Part shown: positions 36,864 to 45,401 of the stretch, one piece after another
Numbering within the stretch: position 1 is the first letter of the stretch
How the letters are laid out: each line of letters starts with the position of its first letter
NCBI GenBank assembly: GCA_015075105.1
Contig: JABTUZ010000001.1
Span: 248,001-312,000 of the forward strand
DNA from: Leptospiraceae bacterium
Lineage (GTDB): Bacteria > Spirochaetota > Leptospiria > Leptospirales > Leptospiraceae
Length of the DNA: 64,000 nucleotides
Reading direction: 5' to 3'
Made by a program: the position numbers and the translations under genes
The notes under the pieces: model-generated
What the model was told of the DNA's origin: nothing
Databases searched by the model: none
Seen by the model: the letters and a program-made list of their open reading frames with translations, nothing else

Positions 36864-38252
36864 TTAAGTTGCTTTTCTCAATCGCTCGGCTTCAATTTTA
36901 TTGTATTCGTGCACAGCCTCTTCGTCTTTTTCTACATTATTTATTACAAGAAACCATGCGAGACCACAAGGTATCCAGAATAAGATAGAAATACTTAGAG
37001 CATTTCCCCTGTCTGGAATCAACCCAAGAATAATTGCGCTAATGGCCGGACCAAGTCCTTTCCCCAGGTCATCAGTCAGGTTGTATAATGAAAAGATCGC
37101 ACTGCGTGTTTTTGCAGTATTGGTGCTTATAAGGATTGCACGTACATTGGCACCTGTGAGAGAGATGAAAAAACCTGCAACGATATTCATAAAGATAAAT
37201 GATGGAGATTTGACTAATTCACCTGCGTGGAGTAAATACAAACAGGGGATAATTCCCACAAAAACCATTGCCATAGAAAAAATAGATTGTAGAATTTTCT
37301 TCTTATTGTATAACCACTGCCCGATAAGACCTCCTGAAAAAGTTCCAAGAAATACTCCTATTGCAGCAAATGTCAAAAGACCTGTTGCTTCCGTCTTTCC
37401 CATCCTATATACAGATTCATAATAATCTACTAAAAATACAAAAAACACTCCCCAAGGAATACATCCTGGAATACCTTGCAAAAAAATTCCAATATTTGTT
37501 TTATTGGAAAATAATAATTTCACGTCTTGCCAGCTAAGTTTGTGGCTAAGTTCATCTTGTTCTACACCTTGAAGCTCTTTTTCTGCACCACCTCTAGTTG
37601 GCTCTTTGCAAAAAATAGCATAGACTGCTGCAAATAGAAATGAAGGAAGCGCCATCACTACAAAGCTTGTTCTCCAACCATCGATTGGGTCTCTTTCCCC
37701 CAGAATTCCTCCGGCTAATTGACCAACCCCTATTCCAAGGCCCATCGCAAGAGAAATCCAAGCGGATGCGGTAGCCCTCGATTTTGGTGAAAAATAGTCT
37801 CCTATGACAGAAAATAATAATGGGAACATTCCTCCAAGACCAAAGCCGCACAATGTACGATAGACTACAAATTCTGTATAGGAACTTGAATAAGCTGTCA
37901 ATAGGCAAGGAATTTCTCCCATTAAAACTGAAGTTAAGAGTAGATTTTTTCTACTGAATTTTTGAGCTAAATAGCCCATGCTTAAAGAAACTGCCCCCCC
38001 AAGGATGAAAAATAAGATTGGGATTAGCCCCCCCATATACCAATCAATATCTTTTTGCTCGGTAATCATAAAAGAGTGAGCGATATTTTTTAAATTAGGT
38101 GCGATTAAGTTTTGGTCTCCAAATAGAAAAAAGGCCATTCCGATAATCATCCAAAAGGCAAGAATTGCCCTCCACCCGTGGTTGGCAAGTTCACCCAATC
38201 CGAGAAAACGAAGTAAAGAAGTATTGGATTTATCCATTGCGGTTGCTGTCAT
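36864..38252 (-). CDS. MFS transporter
   Basis: The 462-residue protein has twelve predicted membrane helices with a cytoplasmic loop between helices 6 and 7 (GGAEKELQGVEQDELSHKLSWQDV). The A-motif-like segment GYLAQKFSRKNLLLTSVLMG follows helix 2, and YRTLCGFGLGGMFPLLFSVIGDYFSPKSRATASAW matches helix 4 of major facilitator proteins. The layout is reminiscent of the Spns/hexuronate-type branch, but the substrate cannot be named. It stands alone between the second DUF1564 cassette and a divergent hydrolase gene. Confidence 0.88.
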   Translation of the reverse strand: MTATAMDKSNTSLLRFLGLGELANHGWRAILAFWMIIGMAFFLFGDQNLIAPNLKNIAHSFMITEQKDIDWYMGGLIPILFFILGGAVSLSMGYLAQKFSRKNLLLTSVLMGEIPCLLTAYSSSYTEFVVYRTLCGFGLGGMFPLLFSVIGDYFSPKSRATASAWISLAMGLGIGVGQLAGGILGERDPIDGWRTSFVVMALPSFLFAAVYAIFCKEPTRGGAEKELQGVEQDELSHKLSWQDVKLLFSNKTNIGIFLQGIPGCIPWGVFFVFLVDYYESVYRMGKTEATGLLTFAAIGVFLGTFSGGLIGQWLYNKKKILQSIFSMAMVFVGIIPCLYLLHAGELVKSPSFIFMNIVAGFFISLTGANVRAILISTNTAKTRSAIFSLYNLTDDLGKGLGPAISAIILGLIPDRGNALSISILFWIPCGLAWFLVINNVEKDEEAVHEYNKIEAERLRKAT

Positions 38253-38385
38253 ATTTTTCCCTCAGTTTCGCTAAAATGATTCTTATCATAAATTACTCAA
38301 GTGAAAATTAAAAATCACAATTTTTAGAAATCACTTGACCTGTTTTCTAATTTCTCATTTTTTATGTTTAGATTTGGAAAATACT

Positions 38386-39261
38386 ATGGCATACAATAAC
38401 ACTCAAGACTTTTTTCATTCATCTATTGATGGAACTAAATTATTCTACCAATCTTGGCAGAAAGTAAAACCGGGCACTGGCAGGGTCATGGTATTTCAGC
38501 ATGGTTTTGGGGAGCATAGCGACAGGTACGGTAACTTATTAGACAAATTCCAAAATAGCGATATGAATTTTTATGCCTTAGATTCAAGAGGTCATGGTCG
38601 CTCTGAAGGAAAAAGGGGACACGTCGATCAATTTCAACTATACATAGATGATTTAAGCGATCTTATCAAGATTGTAAAAGAAAAAGAAAAAGTGCAGAAA
38701 GTTTTCTTACTTGGTCATTCTCTTGGTGGAGTGATTGTTTTACAATATGCGATTCAGGGGATCAATCAGGAAAGTTTAATTGCCCTGTTAGTTTGTTCTC
38801 CCGCAATCAAAGTAAAAATGAATTTAGACAAGCAGATTAAGAAAAAAATAGCCGGGTTTTTAGCAAACTTTTTTCCTGCTGTTACATTGGATGCAGGATT
38901 GGATTTAAAATATCTTAGCAACGACCCATCTACTATTGATGCATACAAAGCAGACCCTTTAGTTCACGGTAAGGTATCTTTTCAGATGGCTACGAATCTT
39001 TTCAATCTCTCCAGATCCATTCGAGAAAAAGCGGGAATTATCAAGGTTCCGGTCTATTTAATTCATGGAAGTGAAGACGGTATCGTTGATATAGAAGGCT
39101 CAAAAGAATTGTACCAACACTTGATCTATAAAAATAAACAATTTAAGATTTATCAAGGGCTATACCATGAACTTATGAATGAAACACCTGAAGAAAGAGA
39201 GAAGGTTTTAAGTGATTTAAAAAACTATGTTGATTCTATCATGCCTGAAAAGTTGAAATAA
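38386..39261 (+). CDS. Alpha/beta hydrolase, monoacylglycerol-lipase-like
   Basis: From the ATG at 38386 the enzyme has 291 residues. Family motifs are VFQHGFGEHSDRYGNL (oxyanion hole HG), DSRGHGRSEGKRGHVD, the nucleophile elbow LGHSLGGVI with Ser, the acidic residue in VYLIHGSEDGIVD and the catalytic His in GLYHELMNE. This set is typical of lysophospholipase/monoglyceride lipase proteins (Hydrolase_4). An upstream in-frame Met at 38335 would add 17 hydrophobic residues and has no better ribosome binding site. The triple-fusion gene begins 13 bases downstream, so they may be co-transcribed. Confidence 0.88.
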   Translation: MAYNNTQDFFHSSIDGTKLFYQSWQKVKPGTGRVMVFQHGFGEHSDRYGNLLDKFQNSDMNFYALDSRGHGRSEGKRGHVDQFQLYIDDLSDLIKIVKEKEKVQKVFLLGHSLGGVIVLQYAIQGINQESLIALLVCSPAIKVKMNLDKQIKKKIAGFLANFFPAVTLDAGLDLKYLSNDPSTIDAYKADPLVHGKVSFQMATNLFNLSRSIREKAGIIKVPVYLIHGSEDGIVDIEGSKELYQHLIYKNKQFKIYQGLYHELMNETPEEREKVLSDLKNYVDSIMPEKLK

Positions 39262-39274
39262 TCTAAAATCAGTA

Positions 39275-41638
39275 ATGCCTAAGTCTATCCTTATCACGCA
39301 ATGCTTACAAAATGATTTTGTAGAATTATTACAAAAATATGATCCAATCCCCAACCTTCTTCATGTCGGATTTGAAGAAGCAAAAAGACTGTTAAGTGAA
39401 AAAGCAGAGGAAGGCCCGATAGATTCTGTTATGGAGTGGGCCTACCTTTGTTCGGAAGAAGATTTAGAAATCATTCATATTCGAGATTGGCACGATCCTA
39501 AAGATCAAGATCAGAAACAACACTTGAAGTATTTTGGTGATCATTGTTTGAAAAACACAAAAGGTGCAGAATTTGTATTTGAAAAAAAAATTCTTCCAAG
39601 TAGAAAGCATAGCATTGTAAACGCAAGCGGGTTAAACGATTTTTTAAATACGAATCTTGAAAGAATTTTAACTCCATTCAAAAATGAAAAAATAAAAGTA
39701 GGAATCATCGGAGTATGGACTGAAGCAAAAATATTTTTCTTGGCATATGATTTAATTACACGCTATCCGAATTTTGAGGTTGTTACTTGTAGTGCACTGA
39801 CAGCAAGTTCTTCAAGGGCAATGCACTTTATAGCTTTGGATCAACTTCATGATATACTCGGTGTAAAAATATTTTCATCTATTGGTGCTTTTACTCACCA
39901 CCTGACAAATTCAATGCCAAAACTTACTGGGAATATTCATGGTGATAAAAGTTTAGAAAAACTATTGTTTGAGCCCGGGTATGAAATAAAAGACACTGAT
40001 AAGAAAATACTATCCTATTTGTTTCGAGATTGCAAGACAGTAGAGTTAGAATGTTTAGATGGTGGGTTTTCCGGAAATCTTGTTTTGAAAGCGAAGGGAC
40101 ATGATGTACTTGGACATATTCAAGTTCCCACAGTAGTGAAAGTTGGGGAGAGAAATTCAATCGCAAGAGAAAGAAATTCATTTGAGAGAATCCAAGAAGT
40201 GCTGGGGAATAACGCCCCCAATATTGTAGATTTTGCTGAGCTTGAAGACAGGGGTGGGATTAAATATCGATACGCAGCTATGCTCGACGGAGATGTAAAA
40301 ACTTTTCAAAAATTATACGCAAAATCTGAAGATATCGAGAAAATTCATAAAATTTTAGAAATAGTATTTTTAAATCAACTCGGAAGGCTTTATGAAGCTG
40401 CAAGATCAGAAAAATTAAATCTTCTGCATTACTATGATTTTCAAAATAAATATGCATCTTCTATCCGTAAAAATATCGAATCTTTGATAGGAAAAAAAGC
40501 TAATGGAGAAAAAATAGAAATATTAAAAGGAGAGTTTATTCCCAATATATGCAATTTTTATGAAAGAGATTTGGATTCTCTAAGGGAGTATAACTCTGTA
40601 TCTCATTACATGTCCTACGTACACGGAGATTTAAATGGAGCGAACATTATAATTGATTCACAAGAGAATGTGTGGATCATTGATTATTTTCATACTCATA
40701 GAGGTCATATTTTAAAAGATTTAGTGAAGTTAGAAAATGATATTTTATATATATTTACTAAAATTGAAAATGAAGAAGATTTAAAAGAAGGGTTTCGCTT
40801 AACGGATATATTGATTAATTGTCCTGACTTAGGGATTCCTGTTACAAATGAAAGAGTGTCTGAATTTAAAAATCCTTTCATTATCAAAGCGCTAAACACT
40901 ATCGTAAAGCTAAGGCAGTTCTATCCTTCGCTCATTCAATCCGATAGAGACCCTTATCAGCTATATGTTCCTATAGTGCGTTATGCGATGCACACCCTTT
41001 CATTTGATGAGTCGAGTGACTTGCAAAAGCAGTGGGCATTGTACACCGGCTCTTTGTGCTCTAAAAAAATTCAAGAATATTTAAAAAAATCTAAAGAGTT
41101 AAGAGTGGATTTTTTAAATTTGTCTAAATTAGAGCCGAACAAAATAGGGATTACAATTCTTCCCGGAAGAAAAGATCGCAATAGAAATTTAAAAGATGAT
41201 ATTCAAACAATACGCGAGAATAATATTCAAAGTGTTCTCTGTTTGATGACGATGAATGAGTTCACTGAATATGGCGTAGAAAATCTGCTATCGTCTTATA
41301 AAGATTCTGGACTCATCTCGATGCATATTCCCATAAAAGATCAAGGAATTCCTTCAAAAGAAGTAATGGATCAAATCATAATTTGGGTCAATCAAGAGTT
41401 AGAAAATCGTCGTAATGTATTAATCCATTGTGTAGGTGGGCTTGGCAGATCAGGTACGATCGCTGCGACTTTTATAAAAGGTAAATTTAATCTATCGGGA
41501 GATGATGCAATTGCAATCGTGAGAGAATCGAGAAGTGAGAGGGCAATTGAAACTAAGGAACAAGAAGAATTTATTCAAAATTACCACACCCCGGAAAAAA
41601 CAGTGCGGGGTCTAAATCAAATAGCCACATTTCTGTAA
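39275..41638 (+). CDS. Three-module fusion: isochorismatase fold, phosphotransferase, dual-specificity phosphatase
   Basis: The 787-residue protein joins three modules. Residues 1-210 look like a cysteine-hydrolase (isochorismatase) fold: SILITQCLQNDF keeps the catalytic Asp, a Lys lies in KNTKGAEF, but the nucleophile segment GVWTEAKIF has Lys where Cys is expected. Residues about 240-620 are APH/choline-kinase-like: VVKVG, then YVHGDLNGANIIID with His450 and Asp452, and WIIDYFHTHRGH. Residues about 625-787 are a dual-specificity or Tyr phosphatase with HCVGGLGRSG (Cys719). Kinase-like and phosphatase motifs are intact, so the protein may add and remove phosphate on one target. The target is unknown. 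Confidence 0.82.
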   Translation: MPKSILITQCLQNDFVELLQKYDPIPNLLHVGFEEAKRLLSEKAEEGPIDSVMEWAYLCSEEDLEIIHIRDWHDPKDQDQKQHLKYFGDHCLKNTKGAEFVFEKKILPSRKHSIVNASGLNDFLNTNLERILTPFKNEKIKVGIIGVWTEAKIFFLAYDLITRYPNFEVVTCSALTASSSRAMHFIALDQLHDILGVKIFSSIGAFTHHLTNSMPKLTGNIHGDKSLEKLLFEPGYEIKDTDKKILSYLFRDCKTVELECLDGGFSGNLVLKAKGHDVLGHIQVPTVVKVGERNSIARERNSFERIQEVLGNNAPNIVDFAELEDRGGIKYRYAAMLDGDVKTFQKLYAKSEDIEKIHKILEIVFLNQLGRLYEAARSEKLNLLHYYDFQNKYASSIRKNIESLIGKKANGEKIEILKGEFIPNICNFYERDLDSLREYNSVSHYMSYVHGDLNGANIIIDSQENVWIIDYFHTHRGHILKDLVKLENDILYIFTKIENEEDLKEGFRLTDILINCPDLGIPVTNERVSEFKNPFIIKALNTIVKLRQFYPSLIQSDRDPYQLYVPIVRYAMHTLSFDESSDLQKQWALYTGSLCSKKIQEYLKKSKELRVDFLNLSKLEPNKIGITILPGRKDRNRNLKDDIQTIRENNIQSVLCLMTMNEFTEYGVENLLSSYKDSGLISMHIPIKDQGIPSKEVMDQIIIWVNQELENRRNVLIHCVGGLGRSGTIAATFIKGKFNLSGDDAIAIVRESRSERAIETKEQEEFIQNYHTPEKTVRGLNQIATFL

Positions 41639-41679
41639 GAATAGAGTTTTTAGAATTTGTGGCTTACTTGAGATCTCAC

Positions 41680-41940
41680 TTACTTCTCTTTTTTATTAAA
41701 ATATTTTTCAATATTTTCTTTTAGCTCATCAAATCTTACCAGACTCCAAGCTAAATTGACTTTCAGTTTTACCGCATTATCGCTAAAGTTTGTCTCTCCA
41801 CTTTTTCTAAAACCTTCAAAAGCTCCTTGCATTGAATCTTTTTTCTTTGAGAGATTGTTTACCATTTTTTCCCAAACCTCTTTAGAAGTCTGAAGTGCCC
41901 CAATTCCAACATTTACTATATCCTGTAATTTCGTTTCCAT
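41680..41940 (-). CDS. Phasin-like small helical protein
   Basis: The ATG at 41940 gives 86 residues (METKLQDIVNVGIGALQTSKEVW). The protein is almost entirely amphipathic helix with a basic middle (NNLSKKKDSMQGAFEGF) and a Lys-rich end. This pattern fits the short phasin-related proteins that coat or regulate polyhydroxyalkanoate granules. A frame opening at 41973 adds eleven residues with poor fit. An AT-rich palindrome (42023-42036) lies upstream. The acetoacetyl-CoA synthetase gene 1 kb away gives weak metabolic support. Confidence 0.5.
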   Translation of the reverse strand: METKLQDIVNVGIGALQTSKEVWEKMVNNLSKKKDSMQGAFEGFRKSGETNFSDNAVKLKVNLAWSLVRFDELKENIEKYFNKKEK

Positions 41941-42077
41941 TGTACAGTCCTTTGAATAACTAACTATAATCATTCAATCTCCATTATTTTGCACTGCACT
42001 ATAAAGTCAAGAAGATTTTACTTAATAATATTATTATGTCATTTATTTTTTTACTTTTTGCAATAATTTATACAAGC

Positions 42078-42400
42078 CTTGTATTAAATGCGTAATCCTC
42101 CGAAATAAGTGGAGTTCCCACATTTTTGCACAAAAAGTGCAAAACTTATATTAAACGCGTAATTCGCCGAAATAGGTGGAGTTCCCACATTTTTACACAA
42201 AAAGTGCAAAACTTGTATTAAACGCGTAATCCTCCGAAATAAGTGGAGTTCCCACATTTTTGCACAAAAAGTGCAAGACTTGTATTAAATGCGTAATCCT
42301 CCGAAATAGGTGGAGTTCCCACATTTTTACATAAAAAGTGCAAAACTTATATTAAACGCGTAATTCGCTGAAATAGGTGGAGTTCCCACATTTTTACACG
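42078..42400 (+). repeat. Tandem array of five 67-bp two-hairpin units
   Basis: Units start at 42078, 42145, 42212, 42279 and 42346, giving an exact period of 67 bases; the last unit is cut short at about 42400. Each unit reads roughly CTTGTATTAAACGCGTAATC, CTCCGAAATA, GTGGAGTTCCCAC, ATTTTTGCACAAAAAGTGCA. Hairpin one is GTGG/CCAC around AGTTC. Hairpin two is TTTTGCAC/GTGCAAAA around AAAAA. Units differ at a few positions, for example TTTTACAC for TTTTGCAC, so some copies have a damaged second hairpin. There are no unique spacers. Single units of the same family occur at three other intergenic sites. Confidence 0.92.
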
Positions 42401-42403
42401 GAT

Positions 42404-42432
42404 AAAAAGGAGGGAGTATGCACACCCTCCTT
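42404..42432 (-). terminator. Rho-independent terminator of the Cys-rich protein gene
   Basis: AAGGAGGG (42407-42414) pairs perfectly with CCCTCCTT (42425-42432). On the minus strand the stem is followed by TTTAT. It lies 13 bases after the Cys-rich gene stop and abuts the end of the 67-bp array. Confidence 0.85.
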
Positions 42433-42444
42433 ATTTGCTTTTCA

Positions 42445-42687
42445 TCAGAAGTTGTGAGCTTTTCTACACCCTTCACTCAATTTGTCTTTATTTTTTTCTA
42501 GACAATCTCTCATTCTACCTTCTCCCGGTTTAGTGCTTGAGCAGAATTTAGAAATATTGTCTTTGCAGGCTTTGTGGCGTTCATTCCGATCGTTCTGGTG
42601 GTGTCTTTTTCCTCTTGGGGGTCTTGCCCAAATAGAAATCGAAGCAATTACAAAAAATACTACAACGAATTTAAATATAGTTTTCAT
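42445..42687 (-). CDS. Small secreted Cys-rich repeat protein (GLG1/Cys_rich_FGFR type)
   Basis: The 80-residue protein has a signal peptide (MKTIFKFVVVFFVIASISIWA) and a basic, His/Arg-rich linker. One cysteine-rich unit follows: ACKDNISKFCSSTKPGEGRM, then DCLEKNKDKLSEGC. The C-x7-C...C-x11-C spacing and the FC/PGEGR/CL pattern match the Golgi-apparatus-protein-1 repeat, which is also found in short periplasmic bacterial proteins. The four Cys probably form two disulfides. The function is unknown; a metal or thiol stress role is speculative. Confidence 0.8.
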   Translation of the reverse strand: MKTIFKFVVVFFVIASISIWARPPRGKRHHQNDRNERHKACKDNISKFCSSTKPGEGRMRDCLEKNKDKLSEGCRKAHNF

Positions 42688-42771
42688 GGATTAGTCTCCT
42701 AAAACTTATTTTTTGAATTTCAAATAGATTTGTCAATTTAAGTTTTTCTAAAATTCAATATTTAGAGTTTT

Positions 42772-44727
42772 TCAGGTTTGTAACTCGGGAATATTTTTGT
42801 AAAACTCTAAGCACTCGGGATTAAGGAGTGCATCTAAATTTGTAATAGGCTCACCTGCAACAGCTCTTTTTACGCTAATCTCAACTTTTTTCATATTTAG
42901 AGTATAAGGTATGTCCGGGACTTCGATGATTTTTGCAGGGACGTGCCTTGGAGAAATTTCTTTTTTAATTTTGTTTTCGATTTTTTTCATGAGTTCTCTG
43001 TCCAAATAAAAATCTTTTTTCATTTTTACAAAAAGTAAAATTCTTTCATCGTTTTGAAAATTTTGTCCAATCACTACACTATCGTCAATTTCAGAAAATT
43101 CTTCTAGTTGTCTGTAAATATCTGAGGTACCGATTCTTACTCCACCGGGATTTAAGGTCGCATCAGACCTACCATAAATAATGACTCCCTCAGTATCCGT
43201 AATTTCTGCAAAATCGCCGTGTCTCCAAATATTAGGGTAAACGTCAAAGTAAGCCTTATGGTACTTAGAGCCATCTGGATCATTCCAAAAGAAAATAGGC
43301 ATAGAAGGGAATGGAGACTTGCAGACTAACTCGCCTTTTTCATTTCTTACACTCTTTCCTTCCAAGTTAAAAATATCTACGTCCATTCCAAGCCCTCTAC
43401 ACTGCAATTCACCTTTGTAAACCGGAAGAGTAGGGGAGCCAAGTGCAAAGCATCCGTTAAGATCAGTCCCACCTGAAATTGAAGATAGCCTAAGGTCTTG
43501 TTTGATTTCTTTATAAACAAATTCAAAATTTTCTTTTGATAGAACCGAGCCTGTGGAAAGAATGGATTTAAGGTTATGCAATGAAAATTTTTCTTTAGGG
43601 TGAAATTTTTCTGATTCGAGGGAAGTTAGGTACCTTGCACTTGTTCCGAATATTTGAAAATTTTCTTTGTCAGCGTATTCCCAGAGCACTTCCGGCCCCG
43701 GGTAAAATGGGTTTCCATCAAAAAGTACGATAGTTGCACCTACTGCAAGAGAAGAAACAAGCCAATTCCACATCATCCAGCCACAAGTAGTAAAGTAAAA
43801 AATTCTATCCCCTCTTTTTAAATTTGTGTGAAGTACCAATTCTTTCAAATGGTTGATTAAAACTCCAGCACCTTGAACCATGCACTTAGGAAGACCTGTA
43901 GTCCCGGAAGAATACATGATATAAACTGGATGGTTTACGGTGAGCTCTTCAAATTGAATTTCTTTATTTTTCTTACTTAGAAAATCATCGTAAGAAACAG
44001 AGTTTGGAATTTGTGAAAAATCATCTAGCCCTTCTACAAAAGGAATAATGACTACCTTTTCGATAGAAGGAATTTGTTTATTGATTTCAGAAATCTTCTC
44101 AATGCAGCTGATTTTTTTTCCTTTGAAATAATATCCGTTTGCGGCAAATAAAACCTTAGGAGAAATTTGCCCAAACCTATCGACTACTCCACTTGTTCCA
44201 AAGTCAGGAGAAGAGCTTGACCATAGCGCCCCAATACTTGTAGTAGATAGCATGGCAATTACGGTTTCCGGTATATTTGGTAAAAATGCAGCAACCCTGT
44301 CTCCAGATTTTACTCCTATTTCTCTTAAAGAAAAAGATAGTTTTCCTACAGACTCGTTTAATTCTTTGAAGCTGATTCTACGAATTTCTTTATCTTCTGA
44401 TTTAGATAGAATTGCGATTTTCTCATCATTAAATTTTAATAAGTTTTCTGCAAAATTGAGTCTTCCGTCTAAAAACCAATTTGAATTAGGCATTTTTTTT
44501 CTATCGTCGATAACTTTCGTGTAGTTTTTGGTGAATTTTACATCTGTGAATTTACAAACTAAATCCCAAAAAGTTTCCATTTCGTTAATAGAAAAGTTAT
44601 AGAGATCTTTATAGCTTTGAAATTGGTTATTTGTATTTGAGTTTACAAATTGGGTAAACATAGCCATATTCGATTCTTCTAATTCTTTGTGTCCTGGTAC
44701 CCAAAGAGGTTTTTTCTTATCTTCCAA
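42772..44727 (-). CDS. Acetoacetyl-CoA synthetase
   Basis: The 651-residue ligase activates acetoacetate with ATP and CoA, feeding ketone-body or polyhydroxybutyrate breakdown products back into metabolism. Family marks are the N-terminal PLWVPGHKELEESNMAMF, IMYSSGTTGLPKCMVQGAGVLINHLKE, FFYTTCGWMMWNW-like FTTCGWMMWNWLVSSLA, SGGTDLNGCFALGSPTLPVY, and YGRSDATLNPGGVRIGTSDIY. The length and the AACS-specific N-terminus separate it from acetyl-CoA synthetase. The C-terminal catalytic Lys lies in NMKKVEISVKR. The likely symbol would be acsA/aacS. Confidence 0.94.
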   Translation of the reverse strand: MEDKKKPLWVPGHKELEESNMAMFTQFVNSNTNNQFQSYKDLYNFSINEMETFWDLVCKFTDVKFTKNYTKVIDDRKKMPNSNWFLDGRLNFAENLLKFNDEKIAILSKSEDKEIRRISFKELNESVGKLSFSLREIGVKSGDRVAAFLPNIPETVIAMLSTTSIGALWSSSSPDFGTSGVVDRFGQISPKVLFAANGYYFKGKKISCIEKISEINKQIPSIEKVVIIPFVEGLDDFSQIPNSVSYDDFLSKKNKEIQFEELTVNHPVYIMYSSGTTGLPKCMVQGAGVLINHLKELVLHTNLKRGDRIFYFTTCGWMMWNWLVSSLAVGATIVLFDGNPFYPGPEVLWEYADKENFQIFGTSARYLTSLESEKFHPKEKFSLHNLKSILSTGSVLSKENFEFVYKEIKQDLRLSSISGGTDLNGCFALGSPTLPVYKGELQCRGLGMDVDIFNLEGKSVRNEKGELVCKSPFPSMPIFFWNDPDGSKYHKAYFDVYPNIWRHGDFAEITDTEGVIIYGRSDATLNPGGVRIGTSDIYRQLEEFSEIDDSVVIGQNFQNDERILLFVKMKKDFYLDRELMKKIENKIKKEISPRHVPAKIIEVPDIPYTLNMKKVEISVKRAVAGEPITNLDALLNPECLEFYKNIPELQT

Positions 44728-44829
44728 TTTTTTTTCCTTTTACTCTACCTTTATAGAATTCCAATAAAAAATTTCAACTAAAAGTACTTTCTAAAAAATT
44801 TAGTTTTTTTAAGAATGCTTTTAAGATTC

Positions 44830-44901
44830 GTGCCTGTAGCTCAATGGATAGATCGCAGGTCTCCGGAACCTGATGTCCGGGTTCGATTCCCGGCAGGCAC
44901 A
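44830..44901 (+). tRNA. tRNA-Arg(CCG)
   Basis: The acceptor stem is GTGCCTG (44830-44836) with CAGGCAC (44894-44900) and discriminator A. The D stem is GCTC/GATC with one G-T pair or mismatch, the anticodon stem CAGGT/ACCTG with loop CTCCGGA, and the T arm CCGGGTTCGATTCCCGG. The anticodon CCG reads the Arg codon CGG. CCA is not encoded as a full triplet. Confidence 0.96.
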
Positions 44902-44996
44902 ATTTCCATTTTAGAAAGGAAGTATTGATTTTTATTTTTTTAAAATACTATCTTATTAAAAGAATAGAAAAATTTTGTAATTAAGAGAGGTATAAT

Positions 44997-45401
44997 TTGA
45001 GTGTTTCGGTTTTAGAAATTCTAATGATTTCAGTAGGAGTGGTACTTGGTTTATGGGGAATCATCCACCAGCTAATAGTAGGTGGAATAGTCAGTTTATT
45101 TTTACAAGGTACAAAATTGCAATTGAGGCTCGTTGTATTGGGATGGGTGGGGTACGGTGCGTTTATATCTTTTGTGGGAATTTTAACCGCAGTCATGGTA
45201 GGAATGTATGGATTAAATTCTCCGGCAACAAGAACAGTTTTATTTATTACAGTTGGTGCGATGACTTTATTCACGGGACATACTCTAATTAGTGGATTAA
45301 AAATTTTTCCTAAACCGATTCGGATTAGTTTTGCAATCGAGTCTTTGTATATTTTAGTTTGTGGTATTTCATTTGCTATCTATTGGCTCAAAATAGGCTA
45401 A
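44997..45401 (+). CDS. Small integral membrane protein, unknown function
   Basis: The 134-residue protein appears to have four hydrophobic helices (about 7-35, 42-70, 78-98 and 108-130) with few charges. It starts with TTG at 44997; AGAGAGG lies 8-14 bases upstream. I do not recognise a family. Its last 33 bases overlap the 3' end of the convergent pterin-synthase-like gene. It may share a transcript with the tRNA-Arg 95 bases upstream. Confidence 0.65.
   Translation: MSVSVLEILMISVGVVLGLWGIIHQLIVGGIVSLFLQGTKLQLRLVVLGWVGYGAFISFVGILTAVMVGMYGLNSPATRTVLFITVGAMTLFTGHTLISGLKIFPKPIRISFAIESLYILVCGISFAIYWLKIG

Larger units (their letters stand above)
41941..42444. other. Non-coding region holding a palindrome, the 67-bp array and a terminator
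   Basis: No gene is visible in this stretch. From left to right it holds the perfect palindrome TAATAATATTATTA (42023-42036), the tandem array (42078-42400) and the terminator of the Cys-rich gene (42404-42432). Confidence 0.7.

Noticed and set aside
42078-42400. CRISPR array
   Set aside because: The whole 67-base unit repeats with only point changes and there are no unique spacers. No cas gene is present in the window.
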